Positions 33,301 to 44,027 of a stretch of 64,000 nt of DNA are shown here, in pieces (the stretch's first letter is position 1; each line of letters opens with the position of its first letter). Position numbers and translations under genes: made by a program. The stretch is from contig JAFFJZ010000047.1 in NCBI GenBank assembly GCA_018340375.1, positions 372,001-436,000 of the forward strand, in the 5' to 3' direction. The DNA comes from Gonatopus flavifemur (lineage: Eukaryota > Arthropoda > Insecta > Hymenoptera > Dryinidae). The notes beneath the pieces are model-generated. The model was given only the letters and a program-made list of their open reading frames with translations, did no database searches and was not told where the DNA came from.

Positions 33301-36300
33301 CTTCTGATTCACCGACAAGATTTACCTCAACATCGAAGCAAATTTTCGAGACTTGCTGTTTCAGGAACTTTTATTCTTCTAGTTGTTGTTGTTGTTGTAG
33401 AAATTTATTCAAAAAAAAAATGATTACATATTTTTACAATTTTGGCCTAAATGTAAGACCCACCAAGCAATAAAATGCTTATTGGTGGGCATCAAGTGAA
33501 ATTGATCAATCACACATACAACACGCCATACAAAATGCAATACGATATATGAATACCTGAACAGTAGTAAGAAAGACAAAGAAAGATATAAAAAAATGAA
33601 GAAAAGTGAGAAAATAATACAATGATATAATGAAAGAGTTGAGAAAGAGAAACAAACTGTATATAAATCAAAAGAAAAAGAAAGAGAAAGAGAATCCATA
33701 GAAAGCAAGTATTCAGGAGAAAACAGTAATTATAAGCAGAATCAATTGAAGAAAACATGAGAAAAACCAATCACAGATCAGATCGCAGGGAGTGATATAT
33801 ATTGAACGAACAAGCGAGATAATTGTACCTCTCTCACTCACACAGCGACCAATGACCGCGCGACACAGTCGAACACACTCATACCTGTAATGCGTTACAT
33901 GTAAACTCTCAAGCATACTACTCGTGAGGAGTACATGGAAGCGCCGCCACGCAAGAATCCATATTGGTGAAGTGCAACGTAACATAGTAGAAAGGACCAA
34001 ATTTTACTCGTTTTACACTAGTTTACATGTTTTCACCATATAACTTCTGGCGAAAATTGCAATCATTATCTCTAGTTAAAATTTTCATTTCAATTCGCCA
34101 AACGTACTGTTTCCTTGTGCGGTACTGTTGCAAGTTAATGCGGGTGCATTACGTCTGCATCGTACCGTACAAGAAAGCTGGACAGTGGCAAAACTTCTGC
34201 AACGGATCGATTGGGCAAATCCAAATGAAAATTCTTACTCCAGATCGCAAAACAATATGGTGATTTTAGGACTTGGTAAACTTTGCCAGCCTAGGTTCCA
34301 TCAATGTTTGTCTGGGCTGGTACAGCCTTGTCCCAGTGGTGAAGATTTACACGGGTAAGTCCTTTCCTCCGATACCCAGACAGTACAAAGCTCTAAAAAA
34401 TAACACTATGAGCTCCATTCGAAGTCAACTGTCAGAACACATATATCCACCATCTTAAAGAAGATGTGATCTGAAAAAATCTTACAGTGATCTGACATAA
34501 GAGGTTTTCAAAGTATCAGGTCTGCTAAATCTCTCTTAGAAGACATAAATACCCATGTGGAAATGTACACACGGGCCGCTACTGGCGCGGTACTGTTGCC
34601 AGAGTTGCCAGTACTGGCAAATCCAACCTTGCCCTTATGGGGCCAGTGGTTTGGACGGTACTGGCAAGGAGTCGGAATGATAACATCATTTTACATAAGG
34701 GCCAGTAAAACATTTACCACCATGTCGGTAGCGATATTTGGTGTGTGCCTACTATGGTGGAACTTTGGCATTGCAACAGGATCAGTTGTTCGGCCAGAAC
34801 TGAATGAGAAGTGGCAAAGAGTCAAAATAATACATCCTATGTAGGAATTCAGACCCGACCCAGTACTGGCACAGTGCTGGTAATTAGAGATCCCCGGAGT
34901 TATATTTCAAGTAAAAAACAAAAAAAATACATTGAATTTGAACTTTCAAAACTTTGTGAATCTATTTTTCTCATCACCGTTATCTGAGAAAGACGCTTTG
35001 GAAGTGGTTTCATGAAAGTTCACTGGGCAAGGATTGAACCCGGGACCTGCGAGTGAGAAACAGAGTCTCTATCACATCAGCTAATCTCCGAGTTGACAAC
35101 GGACCACTTAAATTCCCATTTATTATACTAATTTCCTTGAAGTGACACAATTTACCATAGACTCCGCAGTGAAACAAGATTCTACCAATACTGGCTCATT
35201 GTTGTCTATCGAACGTATTGAATGATCATACCAACTCTGTCTTGATACTGGCGCGACTCCGGCTCACTACAAAAATCAAGTGGCCAAGATCGTGATTTTA
35301 ATGTCAATCGACTACCGATTCCGTAGTCAGGCAGAGCCCTATTGATACTGGCATATAGTCGGCTATCAAATCTATGAAATGGTAATCCCAACTCTGGCTC
35401 AGTACTGGCGCCGCTTTGGTTTACCATAACAGCGGGATTTCCATAGACATAATTTTAACGTAGTTCGACTACCGATTTTGTAGTTAGCCATTGCCCTACC
35501 GATCCTGGCACTCGATCGCCTATTGGATATATTGAATGATCATCCCAACTCTGGCACAGTACTGGCGCGGCTCCGTTACACTACGATCCGTGTATTTTCC
35601 GGCCAGTATTGATTCATTACTGGCCCAACACTGTCTGTCCACGCCAACCAATACCGTCTCAACTCCGTCGAACATGTACAGCCGGTTGAAAAACAGTAAT
35701 GGGCCTGAACAGGAACAGTTGTTTTTGCCGAAGTCTGGCAAATAAAACCTTTCTAGTACTGGGCGATTTGTCAACTCCGGCAATTTCCACATGGGTACAA
35801 TTGTGATAAAGTTCTAAAATCGACCAATTGGAACTCTTTAATCAGCCTTCATGTTATGTTTCGGATCTTCTTTTAGAACGCCCAAATCGCACGTAAGAAC
35901 TGTATAAGTGATCTTTAGGATCTTTAGATATCAGATGAATGTCTAAGTATCCTTATGTATTATCATGTTTTACGGACGATTATTTCATCTTATTATATAT
36001 TATCAAGTTCATTGAAAATATTTTCAAAGATTCAAACAAGCGTGTTTCCACAGGTCTGGGTAGTTCATTGTATATTTTACCTTCAACGTCACTTTGAGAA
36101 CCGAATATGTGTTCATGCATTACCGGGTTACTGATCCCAGAATTATCATCATTCAATACACGCCGTTCACAATTTGTAGATCCTGGTTGTGAGGAATGGA
36201 TAAATTGATCCGTGTGATTTGGATTATCTGTCCAAGAATCATTTTGAATTGTCATATCAGGATGAGAATTGGCATCATTAAACCTAGAGTCTGGTGCATC

Positions 36301-36498
36301 TTCTGCTGCATGGAGATGATTTTGTCTAACAAATGGAAAATATGTCATGAGAAGAACCATTATTCATAGCGATACATTTCATAATAATTACATGTGATCA
36401 TCATAGTTATTTTCGTTCTTATCATCTGCGAACTGCCTATAAATGCGTCTTTGCAACCTTGATCCGTAATCTTCATAGCGTAGAGGTCTTTTTGGCAT
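30383..36498 (-). CDS. TNP2-like (CACTA/CMC) transposase, 4-exon model
   Basis: Would catalyse excision and integration of the 20.75-kb element in the nucleus. Exons: 36392-36498, 36081-36325, 30937-32689, 30881-30383. Junction phases 2, 1, 2 all agree, giving 867 aa. Exon 1 starts MPKRPLRYEDY. Exon 2 is acidic and polar. Exon 3 opens with an Asp/Glu-rich run and a CPRPNYCTTSVYKFKKYF block with CxxC (FYCTHCHRSV). It then has the TNP2/transposase-21 core: WYSDGISIFRSS, NELPYSKRFS, WFGSEKPDPNLFL, KALFLNMKQYNGRFGCQTC, TAIDSMHCVFEGVTKSLLKLW, VHQLLHLPRIVKKCGPLW and FPFESLNGTIKKLVHG. The last junction uses a 55-bp GT-AG intron; without it there is a stop at 30915 and a one-base frameshift to the 30383-30904 frame. 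The two readings cannot be separated here. Intron 2 (3.4 kb) is filled with repeats and a SINE. Confidence 0.82.
32690..33384. other. Start of transposase intron 2: AT-rich, GCTAGCA-type words
   Basis: Contains a 13-base G run near 32747-32759 and, at 33150-33290, many TAGCA/TGCTA words in both orientations (a decayed fold-back body). No gene seen. Confidence 0.3.
33385..33790 (-). repeat. Probable LINE 3' end with (ACA)n tail
   Basis: On the minus strand it reads ...AATCATTTTTTTTTTGAATAAATTTCT then ACAACAACAACAAC, a 3'-tail form used by some arthropod LINEs. The purine-rich part at 33545-33710 is the upstream flank. No coding part remains. Confidence 0.35.
34548..35802. repeat. Fold-back element rich in CCAGTACTGGC palindromes
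   Basis: TACCCATGTGGAAAT (34551) and ATTTCCACATGGGTA (35783) are inverted ends. Between them TACTGGC/GCCAGTA occurs at least a dozen times in both orientations. A SINE interrupts the middle. A CCCAGACAGTACAAAG head lies just left, at 34376. Confidence 0.55.
34905..35108 (-). mobile_element. tRNA-derived SINE
   Basis: On minus: an A box TTAGCTGATGTGATAGAG (35067-35084) and a B box GGTTCAATCC (35031-35040), about 26 nt apart, the internal RNA polymerase III promoter. A unique body ends in a T-rich tail (TGTATTTTTTTTGTTTTTT) at about 34915. No cloverleaf acceptor stem survives, so this is a SINE rather than a tRNA gene. Confidence 0.7.
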
Positions 36499-37122
36499 CT
36501 TTCACATGCGGTATTATCAATTTTGATCTGCAACTAATTAGCACAACATGGATCTCAACAAATAAATCGTCGGGCGACTGACGTCGTATTCATATATTTA
36601 CAAGCTCGCAGGTTATACGAGAAACTTTATCAGATTATGGGAATACATAACTCTCCAAAAATATTCTGTGTTGATATGGAAATTTATTTTGTATCAACTC
36701 ATAAATGAATGTTGGAAATTACCTTTGAACACGATTAGAATACGCATTTGAAAATTTGAAAATCAATTCGATTTGCGGTTTGATCGATAATGTGACATTC
36801 AATTTGGAAACGCGGTTATGGTTATATACATATTTGTTTATAATCGATAGCTGTACATAATCGATCACCCTATAATAAAAGAAAGCTCATGTTTGGAGAG
36901 AACTCATTCAAAACTCGAATTCGGGAATGATTTGTCAATTCATGAGAAATCTAATCATTTTAGAATATCCGGAGGCAATAAAAATTTCAAAGCACATTAC
37001 ATTGGAATTTAATTGAAATATCTGAAGGTGATCGAATTATTATTTGAAATAACAGAAAATGTGTTTGTGATAACTTAATGATCAAATACTTATTTTGAAT
37101 TTGAATTTCGAAACAACAAGTT
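36499..37122. promoter_or_regulatory. Divergent intergenic region between transposase and BEN genes
   Basis: 624 bp between the two start codons, AT-rich. ATCGATTA/ATCGATAG words occur at about 36787-36865 in both orientations, and TATATACATA at about 36825. A shared bidirectional promoter is inferred from geometry only. Confidence 0.45.
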
Positions 37123-37393
37123 ATGTTCGCATTGGTATTCTGGATCCAAGATAAATCTACGTCTATTCTACGGCGGAATGAATTACCTGAAGTCAATGAA
37201 GGAGAAGAAGTTGAAGTTCAATATAAGAAGAAAAAATATTTGTGTAAAGTTTTAAAGTATAGCGGTGAGTTTGAATCTGTACGCATGTTTCTTTTTGAAT
37301 TCGCTCTCCATCTCCGTAAATATCCTGTGAGATTATGATCCTTTTTCATCATTTTTCTGTCGTCCGTTATTTTATTTGCTTTCTCTCTCCCCT

Positions 37394-37432
<39 letters not shown>

Positions 37433-40400
37433 TCTCTTCCTCCATACATATGTTTGAATTTTGAGTGTGTTTTAAACGATTTTTCATCTTAACTATTGTC
37501 CACTTTTGTCTGATCTCGTTTGATATTGTCAATATATTTGTATCTCATTGACTATTTTGCTTTCACCTCATTTTAATTCTGTTTTGACCATTCTCCACAT
37601 CATCAACTCGAGGAGGATTCAATTTGATGAATATTAATAACACACAGATGATAAGAAATGGTTAGAAAACCTCCATGTGGATAAAACTGGAAACATTCGA
37701 CTTAGAAGAAGAGTTCCTCCTGAAGACGTGAAAAAATATCGTCAACAAACTTCATCAACCAAAAGGTCTAAAAAAAGTGCACAAATATCTGTTCAAGAAG
37801 AAATTCTGATGAGTGTTCCCGTATTCCAAGAAACTCCAGGTGTTTATCAACCCTCCCAGTGCGAACATGGGTCATTTGTGTTCAGGTTCCTCACCGAAAA
37901 AAATGTTGACTTCCAATAGTGACCGCAAACACACTATTGGAAACTGTTGAGTTTCAATAATTCAAAGTATTCACGTCTAATAGTTTTCGATAGTACTTTT
38001 GGCTGTCGCTATAGGGACCAAACAGTTTTATTTTCATCAGGAGGGATTTCTTTCAAGACGAATTCAGGATACATTTTGCTTTCCAAACTACACGGAATCC
38101 AATTGTTGCCTCATTCTGAGTACATAAGTGAATTCTACACACTTGAAAGTATATTCACGGATTTTGGCAGATTTTTTGAACCACTTTTTCTGCGTGAAAT
38201 GATACCTGGAAATGAATGACCCATGTGCGCACTGATGAGATGCCTTCTTGTAGTGCGTGATGAAAGGGTTGAAACGAGTTCTGCAGTCGTTTTCTCAATA
38301 CATACTTTTTTTTAACATTCGACAGATACAAATCATGCATCCAAATCGAAATCAACCCCAACAAATACAATTACTGATTCTCCTACCCAAAGCAATGGAG
38401 ATTTGTCTTTGAATCCTAGCTCTCAACAGAATACTTCGGAAGACATTACTCATGAGATGTTGAAAAACGCTCTAGAAATAATTGAAAAAGCGAAACGATG
38501 TAAAAAATTCCCAGAGCTGAATAATTTGTTGGAAATGAAACGGAAATCATCAAAAGAAGTGGATTTAAATATGAAAGTAACTGCTCACATGTCTATCTTA
38601 CAGAACATTATAATCCGGGTAGAAATTCGAAAAGGGCATTGAAGAGGCCCTTGGTGGGTTTTCCCTTCCTCTGATGTGGAGCTGACATGGGGAATCTGTT
38701 GAGGGCCTGTCTGAACGTGTAATGATTTTTCAGATCAGAAGCTAGTTATGAAAATCAGTGCAGACCCTAAATAGGCGTCATTTTTGTTTTTCATGTCTTT
38801 GGACCATATTATGCTGAAAGAAATATGTTATACCATTACGAATCACTGCTTTTGTCGTTGATTCGAGCATTCACTCGAAGTCAATGATATAATAACATCA
38901 AAAGCACTAATTCAATTTTTCAAAGGCAATTATTCAAGAATTCATACGTTCACTTTCTCATGCTTCAAATCTGTTTTCAAACAAAGTATGTTGGCAAAAA
39001 TCCGATCTAGTGTGGGTAAAAAGGTCCTATGTAGACTACAGTTCTGCCGTCCAAAGCAAGAAGACCGTAAGTGCAGTTGACTTCAATTCGAGAAAATCAA
39101 CAAAAACTGTTTTCTCTTGAAATCGATTATTGATTTTATCAATACGTGATATTTAATCAATGTAATCAAAAATATAATAAAGAATCAAGTATATGATCAA
39201 GTCTATTATAAACTTCCCAGTTTTGTGTTAGTTACAGTTTTTTTTTTGTAAACATTCGAAATTTGGTTAGGTTCTTCATACTTTGAACCCCTGTTATTAA
39301 AAAGGTAATGAGTCTTTTTTAAAACGAAAAACACAGTCGAATGCAGAATTTTTTCATGATTAAAATGATATGAAAAACTCGTTTTCGTCAAAAATGCGAC
39401 TTACGGTCTTCTTGCTTTGGACGGCAGAGTTGACCAGGCTATGTAGATGGCCTAGGCTAGGAGATGTAGGCTAGGGCTGACTCAATCATTTGTAATAAAC
39501 GATTTGCCCGCCACCACGCCGCTAGTATCCCCTTCAATCGATGGGATTCAATAGATTTTTTAAAGTAGGGGACATAGTTCAAAATTCTGCTTGGGTTATT
39601 TTCCGGGAAATTGCAAAAAATCGGTATGGGGAACCATACATTACTTCCATGTTCAAATGAAGATCATCAAAAGACATTTTTCCACATGTTTGAACCAATT
39701 GGGATGAAATGTATATGGGACCACTATGTGACCATAACTAAAGCGTGGTATTAATTTCATAGCAATCGGATAATAGAGAGCGGAGATATGCGCGGTCGCA
39801 AAATCACGATCTTTCAAACAATATTCCGCAATATTTCTGAAACGCCTTATCTGAATCGTCTGAAAATAAATAAGCGTAGAGTCCTCAATGAGACGAACAA
39901 ATTGCAAAAACATTCGTTCGAATCAGTGCATTCTATGAAGAGTTATCGTTAACCATAGGAAAGGGCACAGACAGACACTCAGACATTATAGGGAATGGCA
40001 TTCTTTCGACGTTCGGAAGCGTTTGGCAAAGGCGAAATACTCTCTTCTGCATAATGGATTTTTGACCCTATCACAATACTCCCGTTTCCTTATATATAAG
40101 GAATATGGAAGTAAAAATCGCTCAGGGACTTTGTGCTGCATGGAAATCGTATATCACGATTGTTTGGGATAATCAATTTCTGATACAGAAATCGAAACGT
40201 ATTTTGAGAATTTACATGGACGGAAAATATGTTACAGGTTGAAATACAACCATCATCAGATGTATGGGTTGATAAAACGGAATTGATGTTCTTGAAACGG
40301 TGGAGAAAAAGACCCAATGAGATGATTCGTCGGCTTTTGAAATTGATTGTAGGCGAAGATAAATTAAGAACCATGTCAGCATTAGGATGTGGACGAAACG

Positions 40401-43400
40401 AGAGAGAAGCCATTCCAAAAAATATCCGGGAAGCTGTGTTTTGTGAGTTCAGCTCTGTATCATATCCTCATTTTACCAGTGATATATAGAATTTTTTCAC
40501 TGATTCCAACAATTTCCGCATATCTTTTCATACTGGGGTTACAAAATTGTGTGAAAATAACTTACTACAAAAATTCTCATCAACAGTTTGCACATGGTAC
40601 ACTGAGACGAAGGATTTAGTTGAATATCAGACTGCTATCCCGAGTCGAAATTTTGCCCCTGCTTTGTCGATCCAGTCACTGGAATTGCTCCTCCTTCCAC
40701 GCTACAGAAACTACTTGGTCCTACTTTCCCGCTCCGAATATTTTTTGATTCTATTTCCCTACTCCACAATCTCCTGCTCCTACATAGAACCTGATTCTTC
40801 TACACTGGGAGAAAAAATTCTTGGAAACAACAAAATCTTTACTTGAATACTCGTAATGAAATGATTAGTTAATTTGAATGGAATTTCGTTGAATTGATCA
40901 AGTATCCATTTTCATTGACAAAATATTTTGTACAATATTAAATATTTCTTTGATCGAATGAATATTCTGTTGATTCAAGAAAACTTCATTCATATTAATA
41001 TTTTGTTGCGAGTATTCAATTAAATATTTGATTGTTCCCGAAAATTGTTTCTCTCAGCGTATGTGTTGGATTTTTCGAATAATAATATTACATAAAGCGC
41101 ATTTTCTATCAATTCGAAAATGTAATTGAAAAAAAAAAAATTGCAATTCAATTTAAATTATGTCGGTCAAACCAATAAATTTTCCATTCGAATACGAATC
41201 TAATAATTTTACTTGATTGGAATGATGAAGTATGCATTTCATTCAAATAAACACTCATTCATTTCATGGAATGAAATATTTTTGGAATCAAATGAAATTT
41301 TTTTACCCAAACGAATATCTATGAGGTTTCTTTTTTGAATGAATGATTTATTTGAGTGTATAAAAAATAGGGTACCCAACTAAGATTATAAGAGGGGATT
41401 CACAACAAAATTATCAAATTACTCAAGTTCTTTTTTATTGACTGGCACTGACACATAAGTTTGATTATCAAAATATGACTTTTCAAACATTTTTTTGTAA
41501 ACCAGGAATAGAATGATTTGTCAAATGAATTTGTACATGAAAATACGGAAGCTTACGATTGCTTTAAACAAACTGTGAGTATGAAATTTCAATCCTACCC
41601 ATCACATTTTCCACAGCACTCGTAATCTTTCGTATTCTCATGTACAAATTCATTTTATGAATCTTTCTATTCGTAGTTTACTGAAAGAATGAAAAAAAGT
41701 CATATTTCCGGGCTGCATTATTCTCCATGTAGAGGGGCTAGGGTCAAAGTAGGAGGTAAGCCTTGCACCTGCTTTGCTCCTACAAGAGGTGAAATAGGAA
41801 ATTTCTACCACTTTTAGGGGCAAAGTAGGAGATGATATCCCATTGAAACAGCTCCTAATTTCCTATCTGATGCTCCTACTGGAAAGAGGATTATTAGCAG
41901 CAAAGTAGGGGCAATATTTCGACTCGGGATAATAGAAAATTCAGTCACTTGAAATAAAGCTCTAGTTTAAACCGAATACATTTCATTTTTCATAACTAAA
42001 TTTTCCGTTCTCATCGAAAAACTATTTTGTTCATATTTCAGACAACTATAATTTCATTCACGCGAGTTGAAATTTAGCTGGAACAACTATGTTATTTTTG
42101 CCGCAGCTAGGTGCCTTTTCCTCAGTGTAGGACGTGTTTTCGTAAGAATTTCATAAATTTTTCCAAAAAGAGAAAAATATAAAATCCAAAATCTAGAGGA
42201 ATGAAACTTGGGAGGATTCACATAGATTGAGGGAGATTCTGAGAAACCTAGAGGAATTAAGAGAAATTCAGATAGATTCAGAGAAAACATCGGAATGTCA
42301 ATAAGCAAAATTCGAAGCATTGCAGAGTGATTCAGGAAGATCTAGAGACAATTGGATAATCATGTAGTATGAGATCTGCAGGAATTCATTTGACATCATT
42401 TGTGGAGGGACGCAGCAATCAGATACCCACGGGCCTGCAATTTGAAATAGGTAGATCACATAATACCCTGCGGAAGCTGCAGTAATGTGATGTACCTTCA
42501 GGTAGAGCACAGTTTCCAGGTAGATCTGATACAACACGATTGTAGATAGGTTCAGAATGCGAAGATTCAAAGAGTTTCTCCGGATCACACTGAATGCTTT
42601 AGAATTTTTCTCAATTCACATGTCAACATTTTTTATTTCAACGATCTTTGATTGGATTGATTCAGTAGTACATCAAAAGACGCAATAGCGTGTCGAACCA
42701 CTAAATTCGTACAAAATCATGTTCATAGAGTTACGATATTTTTTTTTCACTTTGAATACACGAGAGAAATTGTATGCTTGTTTCAACCAACCGTATGGCT
42801 GTATTTGGCTCACCCCAAACTTATGGTTGCCTGAACTAGAAATTTAGTTCATGTTTTCAACTATCTGTTTGTCACAATCAAATTTCTGGTTCGGACAGCC
42901 GTAAGTTTGGGGTGAGCCAAATACAGCCATACGGTTGGTAGAAACAACCACACAATATTTTCCGTGCACATATATATATTTGACTATGAGTCTTTCAACT
43001 GAGTCTGAATTCTTATGAATCTCTCTAATCTCTCTGAAAAAGTTACCACAAAAGTTTTCCTAATTCACTTGTCTCTGAATCTCTCTTTAGTATGTATGCA
43101 CAGCGGGACCTCCTCTGGTCCAGGGTGTACGGAAAAATGATATGGTTGTTCCAACCAATCGCATGGCTGTATTTGATTGTCGTCCCAAACTCATGGCTGT
43201 CCGGACCAGGAATTTAATTGTGAAAAACAGATAGTTGATAGCAGTAATCAAATTTGTGGTTCAGGCAGCCATAATTTTGGGGTGAGCCAAATATAGCCAT
43301 GCGGTTGGTTAAAACAACCATACAATTTTTCCCGTGTGGGACCCATCCTGCCGATATGGGCCTAAGACTAGACCAAAGTTTATACACGCTAGTGCTGTGA

Positions 43401-43975
43401 ATTATATGCATTGTTCTGACATTTTCGCCTAGAAATTTCGCCACATTCATTTCTCTCTGAATTTCCCTGAATTATTCTGAATTCCTCTCCAAGATTCAAC
43501 GTATGAATTTGGCCAATTCGTGTATTTCTGAATTTCCATTAAACCCTCTGAATTTTGGACCAGAAATATGTCCGAATTTACTTTTCTCTGAATTTCTCTG
43601 AAATCATGTGAATTATCTCTCTGAATCTCTTTGAAACTCTCTGAATTCCTCTGAAATTCTGGACCATGAAATTTCCCGAAGTGGATTCACTTCACTTCTG
43701 AATTCCTCTTAATTTTGCTGAGAAGTTCCCTCACTCATTTTTCCCTCAATTTCTTCGAATTTTGCCGAATCCTTCTTAATTCTCCAGAATTTTTCTGAAT
43801 ATTTCACAGTTTTCTTGAATTTCTCTAAACCATGGCATTTTCATAGAGATTCGGAGAACTTCTTCCAGGGCATCCGCAGAATAAGCCAATGAATATCGTA
43901 TCATGACGCATTCGATCAATTCACACTTTTGAAAAATACATATCTGATAGAATAGTTCTTTTAATCAATGCATGA

Positions 43976-44027
<52 letters not shown>

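Larger units (their letters stand above)
42180..43850. repeat. CTGAATTTCTCT word tract, inverted about two MITEs
   Basis: 42190-42300 is dense in GAGA(A)TTCAGA words; 43000-43110 and 43440-43840 carry the inverse CTCTGAAT(T/C)TCTCT. This forms an imperfect large inverted repeat in BEN intron 4. Confidence 0.5.

Noticed and set aside
35020..35100. Functional tRNA gene
   Set aside because: A and B boxes are present, but the acceptor stem does not pair and the sequence continues into a SINE body and T-rich tail.
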